A stretch of DNA of 32,098 bases from contig JAUVJU010000008.1 of the NCBI GenBank assembly GCA_030592285.1, forward strand, positions 1 through 32,098, read 5' to 3'. The notes under the pieces were generated by a model. That model was not told the DNA's origin. It saw only the letters and a list, made by a program, of their open reading frames with translations, and did no database searches. Made by a program: the position numbers and the translations under genes. This DNA is from Caldifarciminota bacterium. Its GTDB lineage: Bacteria > Hydrothermota > 32-111. Of this stretch, positions 11,064-19,062 are shown piece by piece. How positions within the stretch are numbered: the stretch's first letter is position 1; each line of letters starts with the position of its first letter.

Positions 11064-13526
11064 ATGAGTATTGACAAAAGCGGGAATTTATTAAATGATC
11101 CACTATATATAGATGATTTAACGGGAATATATAATAAGAGATTCCTTAATAAGTTAATGAAAGAAAAGTCAAATAAGGACATTGCATTATGTATGTTTGA
11201 TATAGATGATTTTAAATCGGTTAATGATCTATATGGACATTATGCAGGCGACCTTACAATAAGGGAAATAGGAAAATCCCTTCAAAATATCTCTGACAAA
11301 AAAATGTACCCTATAAGATTTGGCGGGGATGAATTCATTATAATATTCACTGAACATAATAAGGAAGATGTTGAGGAAATAATCTCATATTTGATGAAAG
11401 GATTTAGAAATAATGAAATAAATGTAGATGGAAAGGCATTCAAGATTACCTGTTCATTTGGTATTTCATTTGGGAATACATCAGATTTTACTGATCTTAT
11501 AAAGAGAGCCGATAGGGCATTATATGCATCAAAAGATAAAGGGAAAAACACATATACATTCTTTTCTTCTGATATCAGAGCAGTAGTAAATATGCCTGTA
11601 TCAATTGAAAGATCAATAAAAACACATATGTCCTCAAATAAGAATATTATTATAACAGGAGGATTTAATTCAGGTAAAACATTGCTTGCTAATAATCTAA
11701 AGAGGTTCTATCCAACTTATAACATAATAGAATCTGAAACAGATAGTTTTGAGAATATAAATCCGCCATTTATTATTCTTCACAATCCGGCAATTTCCAT
11801 ATCATCAGAAACAATTCGCAGTATATATTTAGTAAAGAAAAATTTTAAATGTATTAGTTTCAAAATGAACAATTACTCTAAACGAGAAATAAGTGAGTTT
11901 TTACTGAAAAATAATTTTAATAGATCACTTCTAATGGTTAATTATGTTGATCTATTATCATCCGGAAATCCGAGAATATTAATGGAATTAATGAAATATC
12001 AAAATATCTATGATTTTCCAAAGTACAAATCGGAAGAAATTTGGGGCATCATTTCAATGGTAAAGAAAGAATATATTGCTGCTCTTAAAAAGATCAATAA
12101 ATTAGGATTGCGATTTAATGAGAATGATGTTTATGAAAATAATATTACTCAATATGTTTCATTGCTTAATGATAGTATGATCTTAGAAAAGAAAAATGAT
12201 AAATATTTCTATTCATATCCACCAATCTTTTTTTACTTTGAAAAAAAGAATTCTATAAAATCAATTAATAAACATTCACACATATTTAATATGGCGAATG
12301 GTTTAAAAAATAATAAAAGAGTTAGAAAGGCATTTAGGGGCTTAACAGAAAAGATATTTTCATATGGAGATATGCTAACAGTTGAAAATCTACTTAAAAA
12401 TGAAAATCGGAGTGGGGACTGGAGAATGGAATTATTAGCGAGAATAAGTGCGGAAAGAGGATATTTTAAAGAGGCATATAAATATGTTGAAAGAATTAAG
12501 AATAGTGTGATGAAGCAGCGATTAAATAGTTTTTTGAATATAAAAAGTGGAAAAAAAATATCTTTTCTAAATCATAATGATACGGAATCGGATTTAATTG
12601 ATCTAATGGCAGCTATAAGCAAAAACCAGCATGGTAAATTCTATAGTATAATAGAAAAGATCAATATTGATGAATTAAATGAAAGACAGAAAATGTCATA
12701 CTATTTTATTTTCGGACTTTTTTGCAGAGCAAAAAATGAAACATTAAATACATTAAAATACCTTAGACAGGCAGCTGGTATTGCCTCAATAAATCATTAT
12801 GTAATGGATTATGCAAAAATAATTATGTTTATAGGAATGTTGCATGATGATAGAGGCAGACATAGTAATGCCTTAGATTGCCTTCAAAAGGCATTAAGGA
12901 TTTTTGAGATTTCCTGTGCTGAAAATAGTAAAGAAAGTGCAATGTTGAATATTGCTGTGGTTTGTTCTAATAGAGGTGATTTTGATAAAGCACTTGCATT
13001 CTTTTCTGAATTATTAGCAAACAATAATTCTGAAAGAAGTATGTATTTTCATCATATTATACTAAATAATATATCTGATATGTATCTAAAATGGTGGAAG
13101 ATTGATGAATCAGAAATTTATAATCAGAAGTGCATTGAATTATTTAAAAATTCAAAAATGGCAATTCCTTCACATGTTTCTGATCTAAGAACAAGAATTA
13201 ATATTGCAAAGAACATTGAGAATCTGCATATTGAATCTATTAGTAAAAATGATATAATGGATAACACAGAAAGAGAAATTGTAAAGGCAATTATAGGTGC
13301 CAAGAATGTGAATAAGACCATTGTTAAATTTGCTCAGACATTAATTGCCAATAAGAATGGATTATCTGATTTTGAGATTTCTGAATATATTGCATATATT
13401 GCATTATGTTTTAGAAATAAAATAGTTATCAGGAATAAACTTCTTGCTCTTGCAATGGAAGTGATAGATAAAAAGGAGTATTTCCTTAGAAGAAAGCAAT
13501 TTAAATCATTAATGGAGGAAAAATGA
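11064..13526 (+). CDS. GGDEF diguanylate cyclase fused to a P-loop domain and TPR-like repeats
   Basis: 820 aa, cytoplasmic, with no TM helix. Residues about 15-168 form a full GGDEF domain: [12 protein letters not shown], metal-binding FDIDDF (45-50), GHYAGD, the signature FGGDEFIII (GGDEF at 87-91) and [13 protein letters not shown]. It should make c-di-GMP from GTP. The RxxD inhibitory site is absent (DKKM aligns there), so product inhibition is unlikely. A Walker A P-loop, GGFNSGKT, lies at 199-206; the expected Walker B strand (PPFIILHNP, about 234-242) lacks the acidic pair, so this STAND/AAA-like domain may bind nucleotide without fast hydrolysis. Residues about 400-800 are helical repeats of TPR type (for example [15 protein letters not shown]). 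The stop codon overlaps the hslV start (ATGA), so the two are translationally coupled. The signal it senses is unknown. Confidence 0.85.
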   Translation: MSIDKSGNLLNDPLYIDDLTGIYNKRFLNKLMKEKSNKDIALCMFDIDDFKSVNDLYGHYAGDLTIREIGKSLQNISDKKMYPIRFGGDEFIIIFTEHNKEDVEEIISYLMKGFRNNEINVDGKAFKITCSFGISFGNTSDFTDLIKRADRALYASKDKGKNTYTFFSSDIRAVVNMPVSIERSIKTHMSSNKNIIITGGFNSGKTLLANNLKRFYPTYNIIESETDSFENINPPFIILHNPAISISSETIRSIYLVKKNFKCISFKMNNYSKREISEFLLKNNFNRSLLMVNYVDLLSSGNPRILMELMKYQNIYDFPKYKSEEIWGIISMVKKEYIAALKKINKLGLRFNENDVYENNITQYVSLLNDSMILEKKNDKYFYSYPPIFFYFEKKNSIKSINKHSHIFNMANGLKNNKRVRKAFRGLTEKIFSYGDMLTVENLLKNENRSGDWRMELLARISAERGYFKEAYKYVERIKNSVMKQRLNSFLNIKSGKKISFLNHNDTESDLIDLMAAISKNQHGKFYSIIEKINIDELNERQKMSYYFIFGLFCRAKNETLNTLKYLRQAAGIASINHYVMDYAKIIMFIGMLHDDRGRHSNALDCLQKALRIFEISCAENSKESAMLNIAVVCSNRGDFDKALAFFSELLANNNSERSMYFHHIILNNISDMYLKWWKIDESEIYNQKCIELFKNSKMAIPSHVSDLRTRINIAKNIENLHIESISKNDIMDNTEREIVKAIIGAKNVNKTIVKFAQTLIANKNGLSDFEISEYIAYIALCFRNKIVIRNKLLALAMEVIDKKEYFLRRKQFKSLMEEK

Positions 13527-14050
13527 TAAAATCAACAACAATATTGGGAGTAAGAAAGGATGGGAAAATTGCAATTGGCGGAGATGGACAGGTAACACTT
13601 GATAAAACAGTGCTAAAACATAGTGCGCAGAAGATCCGCACACTATACAATGGAAAGGTTTTAGCTGGTTTTGCAGGTTCGGTAGCCGATGCAATAACAT
13701 TATTTGAGAAATTTGAACAGTATATAGATAAGGATAGGGGGGATTTAAAGAGAGCCGCAATAGATCTAACAAAGGAATGGAGACAGGATAAAATACTTAG
13801 ACGACTTGAAGCAATGCTTATTGTAATGGATAAGGAACATTCTTTGATCATATCAGGAACAGGAGATGTAATTGAGCCGGATGATGGAGTTATTTCCATT
13901 GGTTCAGGCAGTCCTTATGCATTTGCAGCAGCAAGGGCAATGATGAAATTTTCTAATCTAAATGCTGAAGAGATTGTAAAGGAATCAATGAAAATTGTTG
14001 CTGATATATGTATTTACACCAATGACCATATAGTTATTAAGACAATATGA
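13523..14050 (+). CDS. hslV: ATP-dependent protease subunit HslV (ClpQ)
   Basis: Peptidase subunit of the HslUV protease, a dodecameric proteasome-like ring. 175 aa. The N-terminus reads [14 protein letters not shown]. By alignment with HslV proteins that begin further in (Thermotoga type), Thr5 would be the N-terminal nucleophile after removal of a four-residue propeptide. Conserved segments [38 protein letters not shown] and AIGSGSPYA-like [13 protein letters not shown] are present, and it ends [14 protein letters not shown]. The ATG overlaps the stop of the GGDEF gene; GGAGG lies just upstream. hslU, normally the next gene, is 5 kb away behind two unrelated genes, and the last 60 bp of hslV recur at 18661. 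Confidence 0.95.
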   Translation: MIKSTTILGVRKDGKIAIGGDGQVTLDKTVLKHSAQKIRTLYNGKVLAGFAGSVADAITLFEKFEQYIDKDRGDLKRAAIDLTKEWRQDKILRRLEAMLIVMDKEHSLIISGTGDVIEPDDGVISIGSGSPYAFAAARAMMKFSNLNAEEIVKESMKIVADICIYTNDHIVIKTI

Positions 14051-14052
14051 AG

Positions 14053-14082
14053 GAAAATATCAAATATCCTATTTTTCTTTTT
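14053..14082 (+). terminator. Possible weak terminator after hslV
   Basis: GAAAATA (14053-14059) can pair with TATTTTTC (14070-14077) with one bulge, followed by TTTTTAAA. The stem is AT-rich and weak. Confidence 0.3.
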
Positions 14083-14159
14083 AAATCAAAGAAATAGTAT
14101 GAAAACTTTTTCAGACTATAATATTGATATTTATCTTAACATAAAGGGTACAGTACAAA

Positions 14160-16706
14160 ATGTTGTATTTATATTATAAAAAGAAAAAAGCTAAAATGTT
14201 TTTAAACCTATTCAATAAAATTAAGATAAACAGATTCTTTCTTACATTTTCTATATTATTTTTTTTAATAGTACTAGTTGGTTGTAGGACAGAAAACCAT
14301 ATCGAAGTAAAGCAGGAAATACAGATTCAAAATAAAGATTTACAAAAAAGAAGGGAATTATTCATAACAGAAAGATCAACAGTAAGTAAAATTATTAACG
14401 ATGATAGATTATATCAAAATGAATATCTCCCAAAAAGATGGGAATTATTCACAGCAGAAAAACCAATATTAAGCAGACTTTTTGATGATGATAAACTTTG
14501 GATAGGTTTAAAAACAGGGATAATAGAATATGATTTTAAAACAGGGAAGAAGAAAAAACATTATTTTGTGGAGAACTTATCCCTCCTTGATGTGAGATGT
14601 ATTTTAAAGAATGAAAATGAAATTGTATTTGGCATTTTGAATGGAATTGTTACTTTTGATAAAGAAACTGATAGATGGTATGTATTTGACAAAACAAATG
14701 GCAATACAAAATACCTTTTTACTGATGGAGATTATTTATGGGTTGGTCATAATGTGCCTGGTTTTGAAGGAGGAGTGTCATATATATCCAAGTATAAAGG
14801 TGATAGTTTGATTTCAAGGATTAATATCCCTGCAGATTATATAGATAATATGGTGTTAACCAGAGATTATGTTTGGATACTTGGAATGGATTGTTATTCT
14901 CAGGTAGGCAAACTTTTTCAAGTGGACAAAAAAAATCCCCAGATAAAAAGAATTATACTAACAGAAAATAATGAAAAAGAAATAGTATTTAATGAAGTAT
15001 CTCTTTACTATAAAGAAAAAAAGGAAATAAAAATTAAATCCCTTTGGAGCGATGAAAAATATGAAATAATGATATTTGTAACAAATACAGGCGATTGGCA
15101 AAATCGAAATCAGGATTTATTATTTTATAATGATAAAACATTTAAAAAATACAATGTTCCAGAGAGGTTTGAAACAATTAAGAATATTTTGGGATATAAT
15201 AAAAGTTCAATTTATTTTAGAAGAAAATTTGGAGAATCTTTACTAATCTTTAAAGAGGATGAGTGGAAAGAAATAAAATTTGATGCACCTGCTGACGAAC
15301 TTGCTTGGTTTCAAGATAAACTTGGAGTATGGATTAAAGGGGCTTTTTTCACTCTTGAAGGAGAAAAATTATTTGAAATTCCAGAATGTGATTCAAATTT
15401 AATAGATAATAAAATTGCACAAATAATTCCTTTAGAGAAATCAATCCTTTTGCGATACAATGCAAGAAAAATATCTAGATATTGGCCAAATGAAAGTAAA
15501 TGGGAACATTACGAAGAAAATAAGAATCCTAAATTATACCGTGAAAAAGTAAAACAATTTTCAAAAATGGAAATAGGAAAAAACGAATTATTTATTTTCA
15601 GTGACAATAATTGGGGAACAATGAGACAATATAGTTTAAAATATAAAAAAACATTAGGTACAGATGTTAAAGCAATAGCAACATTAGATGATATCTTTTT
15701 TATTGCAACAGATAGAGCATTATATGAATTGCCCAAGACGGATATTCACAGATTTGTAATATTTGATGAGCCTCCTTTTGAATTTTTAGAGGGAGATTCC
15801 CAGTGGAGATATATAGAGAGTTCAACATTTAGTACATTAAATGCTGTTGATGCAATATCCAGTGATTTTGTTATGGCAGTAGGAAGTGGTGGAACTATTA
15901 TTCTCTGGGATGGGAATGAATGGAAGCCCTTTGGGAATTCTCCATTTGAACAAAATGTAGGTAATATTGATAGATCTTCTCTAATTGATGTTGCTATTAT
16001 TTCTCCAATGGATATATGGATTTTATCAAAGAAAAACATTTATTATTGGAATGGGAAAAAATGGAATATTCAACAAATAGAAATACCTAGTGAAGGAACA
16101 TATTCTTTTGAAAAGATATGCATGGTATCTAAAGAGAAAGGTTTTATATTAGGAAAAATAATTAGTCGTGGAGTAAATGACTATCTTCTTGAATATGATA
16201 ATGGTAAATGGACAGTATTGGATATTTCTGAATTTGATGTAAAAAATATGAAGTTTTCTTCAATACAGGCAAGTTCAAAGAATAATATCTGGATTGGAGG
16301 TTATTGTTGTATTTTTCATTTTGACGGGAAACAATGGAGTAAATATGAACTTGACTTTGGATCTGTTAAGTCAATAAATATAATTGATGCTTCTGAGATA
16401 TGGTTTTCAAAATATGGAATTTATAGGATTATTGAAGGTAAAATCGAAAAAGTTTTTAATGAACGGGGATGGATAGAACATATAAAAGTTTTTGGCGAAA
16501 ACAATATATGGTTGTTTGGAAATTATATGCCTGAGGACTGTAGTTATAGAGCAAGTATTATCAAGTATAATGATGGTTCAACTGTTAAAAAATATTTTGA
16601 AGCTAAATATTTGAATATTAATGATATTGAATTTATTTCTCCATATGAAGGATGGTGTGTGTGCAACAATGGTATAATACTTCATTTTGTAAGTGATAAA
16701 AAGTGA
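14160..16706 (+). CDS. Beta-propeller lipoprotein of unknown function
   Basis: 848 aa. A lipoprotein signal with lipobox LVGC places the acylated Cys at residue 42, after a long basic n-region; a start at Met13 (14196) would give a more usual signal length, but AAAGGG precedes the first ATG. The mature part has repeated short strands such as DDKLWIGLKTGIIEYD, GDYLWVGHN, MDIWILSKKNIYYWNGKKW, NNIWIGGYCCIFHFDGKQW and EGWCVCNNGIILHF, the pattern of two-component-regulator-type or Ycf48/BNR-like beta-propellers. No enzyme motif or C-terminal sorting domain was seen. Near the N-terminus an 87-bp tandem duplication repeats K-R-x-E-L-F at residues 63 and 92. It overlaps the GTG of the downstream reading frame, but the next gene probably begins at an ATG 36 bp further on. 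Both genes lie inside the segment that separates hslV from hslU. Confidence 0.72.
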   Translation: MLYLYYKKKKAKMFLNLFNKIKINRFFLTFSILFFLIVLVGCRTENHIEVKQEIQIQNKDLQKRRELFITERSTVSKIINDDRLYQNEYLPKRWELFTAEKPILSRLFDDDKLWIGLKTGIIEYDFKTGKKKKHYFVENLSLLDVRCILKNENEIVFGILNGIVTFDKETDRWYVFDKTNGNTKYLFTDGDYLWVGHNVPGFEGGVSYISKYKGDSLISRINIPADYIDNMVLTRDYVWILGMDCYSQVGKLFQVDKKNPQIKRIILTENNEKEIVFNEVSLYYKEKKEIKIKSLWSDEKYEIMIFVTNTGDWQNRNQDLLFYNDKTFKKYNVPERFETIKNILGYNKSSIYFRRKFGESLLIFKEDEWKEIKFDAPADELAWFQDKLGVWIKGAFFTLEGEKLFEIPECDSNLIDNKIAQIIPLEKSILLRYNARKISRYWPNESKWEHYEENKNPKLYREKVKQFSKMEIGKNELFIFSDNNWGTMRQYSLKYKKTLGTDVKAIATLDDIFFIATDRALYELPKTDIHRFVIFDEPPFEFLEGDSQWRYIESSTFSTLNAVDAISSDFVMAVGSGGTIILWDGNEWKPFGNSPFEQNVGNIDRSSLIDVAIISPMDIWILSKKNIYYWNGKKWNIQQIEIPSEGTYSFEKICMVSKEKGFILGKIISRGVNDYLLEYDNGKWTVLDISEFDVKNMKFSSIQASSKNNIWIGGYCCIFHFDGKQWSKYELDFGSVKSINIIDASEIWFSKYGIYRIIEGKIEKVFNERGWIEHIKVFGENNIWLFGNYMPEDCSYRASIIKYNDGSTVKKYFEAKYLNINDIEFISPYEGWCVCNNGIILHFVSDKK
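14345..14518 (+). repeat. 87-bp imperfect tandem duplication inside the propeller lipoprotein gene
   Basis: AAAAAGAAGGGAATTATTCA at about 14345 returns as AAAAAGATGGGAATTATTCA at about 14432, exactly 87 bp (29 codons) later. The similarity then fades gradually. Both copies stay in frame, so the protein carries two related 29-residue segments. Confidence 0.6.
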
Positions 16707-16741
16707 ATAAATTACATAAATTTATTAAAAATGGAGTTATT

Positions 16742-18661
16742 ATGAAATACAAAATATTATTTAAGGTAGTACTAATTAGTATGGTATTATTTACAAGTAT
16801 ATTTGCAGGAGATCTATTTTTCGATAAAGGTCATATGATATGTTTTAAAAACACTTCTGCTAAAGCAAATAAGGATTCGTTAAATTGTAAACTTGTAGGT
16901 AGAGCATTATTTGGTTCTAATCAGAGTATATATATTAAAGATACAATAGCATATTCTTGTCATGAAAGTTCAGTATTATTGTTAAATATACAGAATCCTA
17001 AAAACATTATATTATTAGGATATTATGATATGGGGCATAATGTAGTTGATGTGTATGTAGTAGATACATTGGCATATGTAGCAAACAGTAAGAATGGATT
17101 ACGCATTATTAATGTATCAGATCCAACTAATCCATATGAAATAGGATATTATGATACAGATGGTTATACAAGTGCCATATATGTAATTGATACATTGGCA
17201 TATATAGGAGATGGCGGCAAGGGATTGCGAATTATAAATATAAAAGATCCAGCACATCCAAATGAAGTAGGATACTTTGACACAGGTAGTGTTGTAAAGA
17301 AAATATATGTAATTGATACATTAGCCTATGTAGCGGATTATGCTGATGGATTACGAATTATCAATGTAAAAGACCCAACATATCCACATGAAATAGGATA
17401 TTATGATACAGATGATTATGCATATGATTTATATATAATAGATAGTTTAGTATATGTAGCAGATTGTAAGAATGGTTTATGTATTATCAATGTAAAAGAT
17501 CCAACACATCCATATAAAATAGGGCATTGTGATATGGGTAGTTATGCAAAGGGCATATATGTAATTGATACATTAGTGTATATTGGAGACAATGATGGAT
17601 TGCTTATTATCAATGTAAAAGATCCAACAAATCCACTCAAAATAGGGTATTATTACATGGAAAGCAATGCTGTAGATATATATGTGAAGGATAGTTTGGC
17701 TTATGTAGCAAATGAAGGTGATGGATTAAGAATAATTAATGTAAAAAATCCCACAGTACTAAGTGAAATAGGTTCTTATGATGCGAGAAAACGGGCATAT
17801 AGTGTATATGCAAAAGATACAATACTGTATGTAGCTGATGGTACTGATGGCTTATGTATTATCAATGTAAAAGACCCAACACATCCTATTGAAATAGGAC
17901 ATTATGCTACAAATGGTTCTGCGTATGGTGTATATGCAGTAGATACGATTGCATATATAGCAAATGGTTTTTGTGGCTTACAGATAATCAATATAAAGAA
18001 TCCATCTCATCCATATAAAATAGGATGTTATAATACAAATGGTGCTGCATATGATGTATATGTAATAAAGGATTTAGCCTATGTGGCAGATGGTGATGAT
18101 GGGGTACGAATTATCAATGTAAAAGATCCGACACATCCTATTGAAATAGGATATTATAATACGAATAAATATTCGTATGGACCATATGCATTAGGTATAT
18201 TTGTAGTGAATACATTAGCTTATGTTGCAAAAGGTAAAGATGGTTTACGAATTGTTAATGTAGAAGATCCAACTCATCCTATTGAAATAGGATACTATAA
18301 TACAAAGGGTCTGGCAAATGATGTACATATTGTAGATACTTTTGCATATGTAGCAGATGAAAATAATGGTCTATGCATTATTAATATATCAGATCCAACT
18401 AATCCATATGAAATAGGATATTATGATACAGATGCTCCGGTATGGGGTGTATATGTAGTTGACACATTAGTGTTTTTAGCAAATGATTGTAATGGAGTGC
18501 GAATCATCAATGTATCAAATCCTAAATATCCTCGTGAAATAGCACATTACAATACAGGAAATTATGCAGAGGGTGTATATGTAGTTGATTCATTAATATA
18601 TGTGGCAAATGACTATGGGGGATTATATATAATAAATTATCCTATAAGTAACACACATTAA
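16742..18661 (+). CDS. Secreted LVIVD-repeat beta-propeller protein (14 units)
   Basis: 639 aa from the ATG at 16742, which has GGAG 5 nt upstream and opens directly into a signal peptide (MKYKILFKVVLISMVLFTSIFA). The track start at 16703 would add 13 residues ahead of the signal. The mature protein is almost entirely about 14 copies of a roughly 42-residue LVIVD unit, consensus V-Y-V-x-D-T-L-A-Y-V-A-(D/N)-x-x-x-G-L-R-I-I-N-V-x-D-P-T-x-P-x-E-I-G-Y-Y-x-T. Fourteen units would make two seven-bladed propellers. Such proteins are secreted or on the surface in many uncultured bacteria; function is unknown. There is no visible C-terminal secretion or anchor domain. Unit 11 carries five extra residues and unit 6 is one residue short. 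The stop codon TAA overlaps the first base of the duplicated hslV end. Confidence 0.82.
   Translation: MKYKILFKVVLISMVLFTSIFAGDLFFDKGHMICFKNTSAKANKDSLNCKLVGRALFGSNQSIYIKDTIAYSCHESSVLLLNIQNPKNIILLGYYDMGHNVVDVYVVDTLAYVANSKNGLRIINVSDPTNPYEIGYYDTDGYTSAIYVIDTLAYIGDGGKGLRIINIKDPAHPNEVGYFDTGSVVKKIYVIDTLAYVADYADGLRIINVKDPTYPHEIGYYDTDDYAYDLYIIDSLVYVADCKNGLCIINVKDPTHPYKIGHCDMGSYAKGIYVIDTLVYIGDNDGLLIINVKDPTNPLKIGYYYMESNAVDIYVKDSLAYVANEGDGLRIINVKNPTVLSEIGSYDARKRAYSVYAKDTILYVADGTDGLCIINVKDPTHPIEIGHYATNGSAYGVYAVDTIAYIANGFCGLQIINIKNPSHPYKIGCYNTNGAAYDVYVIKDLAYVADGDDGVRIINVKDPTHPIEIGYYNTNKYSYGPYALGIFVVNTLAYVAKGKDGLRIVNVEDPTHPIEIGYYNTKGLANDVHIVDTFAYVADENNGLCIINISDPTNPYEIGYYDTDAPVWGVYVVDTLVFLANDCNGVRIINVSNPKYPREIAHYNTGNYAEGVYVVDSLIYVANDYGGLYIINYPISNTH
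17103..17162 (+). repeat. 60-bp internal direct repeat, copy A (LVIVD unit 2)
   Basis: This 60-bp stretch matches 18375-18434 with a single mismatch (GTATCAG versus ATATCAG). Other units of the gene differ far more at DNA level, so these two copies were recently homogenised or duplicated. Confidence 0.8.
18375..18434 (+). repeat. 60-bp internal direct repeat, copy B (LVIVD unit 12)
   Basis: Partner of 17103-17162, 1272 bp downstream, in the same reading frame. Recombination between the copies would delete ten LVIVD units in frame. Confidence 0.8.
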
Positions 18662-18720
18662 AGATTGTTGCCGATATATGTATTTACACCAATGACCATA
18701 TAGTTATTAAGACAATATAA
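18661..18720 (+). pseudogene. Duplicated 3' end of hslV (remnant, 20 codons with stop)
   Basis: These 60 bp match the last 60 bp of hslV (13991-14050) at 57 positions. Read in the hslV frame they encode exactly the same 19 C-terminal residues (ending DHIVIKTI) and a stop. The three differences are AAA/AAG, GCT/GCC and TGA/TAA, all silent. There is no start codon or rest of the gene. The match begins right after the LVIVD gene and ends at the hslV stop. This is the copy nearest hslU, so it may be the original hslV end displaced by insertion of 14051-18660. Confidence 0.9.
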
Positions 18721-18732
18721 AGATAAAGATTT

Positions 18733-18801
18733 AGGGACGGTCGTCCATTTTGTCCACGAATAAAAAATTATTCTTTGTGGACAAAATGGACAACCGTCCC
18801 T
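18733..18801. repeat. Long inverted repeat (25-bp arms), hairpin or MITE-like element
   Basis: The left arm (18733-18757, beginning AGGGACGGTCGTCC) pairs with the right arm (18777-18801, ending AACCGTCCCT) over 25 bp with one mismatch. The loop contains a further 6-bp stem, GAATAA/TTATTC. Each arm also carries the internal repeat GTCCATTTTGTCC. It could act as a two-way transcription terminator upstream of the hslU promoter, or be a small mobile palindrome. Confidence 0.8.
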
Positions 18802-18827
18802 ATTAAAGGCAACATTAAAATAGACGC

Positions 18828-18863
18828 GACCAAATTAAAGATGGCTTTAAAATGGTCTTGACA
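18828..18863 (+). promoter_or_regulatory. Inverted repeat abutting a TTGACA box
   Basis: GACCAAATTAAAG (18828-18840) and CTTTAAAATGGTC (18845-18857) pair at 11 of 13 positions around ATGG, directly followed by TTGACA (18858-18863). No good -10 box lies 16-18 bp further on, so a promoter with operator is only a possibility. GGTCTTGAC also occurs at the hicBA promoter. Confidence 0.3.
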
Positions 18864-18916
18864 AAAATAGATTATTACAGAACAAATAATATATCTAAAG
18901 CAGAAGACACGGCACG

Positions 18917-18969
18917 CAACATATTCTTCAAATTATTCAGAATATATCCTCAAATTATTCAGAATATGC
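18917..18969. repeat. Two tandem copies of an ATATTC palindromic repeat
   Basis: Copy 1: ATATTCT (18921-18927), loop TCAAATTATTC, AGAATAT (18939-18945). Copy 2 overlaps its end: ATATCCT, CAAATTATTC, AGAATAT (18943-18967). The same element, with compensating stem changes, is at 31981-32012. Confidence 0.75.
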
Positions 18970-18998
18970 CCCTACAATAAATCAATTTTAAATGTATA

Positions 18999-19026
18999 TT
19001 GATTAATCATTAATTTTATATATAAT
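18999..19026 (+). promoter_or_regulatory. Promoter of hslU
   Basis: TTGATT (18999-19004), 16-bp spacer, TATAAT (19021-19026), followed by a leader of about 30 nt and an AGGAG ribosome site 6 nt before the hslU ATG. It gives hslU its own transcription, independent of hslV. Confidence 0.65.
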
Positions 19027-19062
19027 CATTAATTATAGAAAATATTAAAAACAGGAGATTAA

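Larger units (their letters stand above)
18662..19062. other. Non-coding stretch between the propeller gene and hslU
   Basis: About 400 bp without a gene. In order it holds the hslV 3' remnant (to 18720), a long perfect-type hairpin (18733-18801), a smaller inverted repeat ending at a TTGACA box (18828-18863), two copies of an ATATTC palindromic repeat (18917-18969) and the hslU promoter (18999-19026). The cluster resembles the one at the right end of the window. Confidence 0.7.

Noticed and set aside
13523-13537. HslV with a missing N-terminal Thr nucleophile
   Set aside because: Thr5-Thr6 align with the catalytic Thr of HslV proteins that carry a short propeptide, so the enzyme looks active.
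16703-16741. GTG start of the LVIVD gene overlapping the upstream stop
   Set aside because: The ATG at 16742 has GGAG at proper distance and begins a clean signal peptide.
14051-18660. Island as a classical transposon or prophage
   Set aside because: No transposase, integrase or phage gene is present and the flanking repeat (60 bp) is far longer than a transposon target duplication.
16742-18661. Regular ~126-bp spaced repeats that might suggest a CRISPR-like or satellite array
   Set aside because: The repeats stay in one open reading frame and encode LVIVD units; spacing and degeneracy fit protein repeats, not a CRISPR array.
18858-18890. Additional strong promoter at TTGACA upstream of hslU
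   Set aside because: No acceptable -10 box at 15-19 bp; the TTGATT-16-TATAAT pair at 18999-19026 is better placed.
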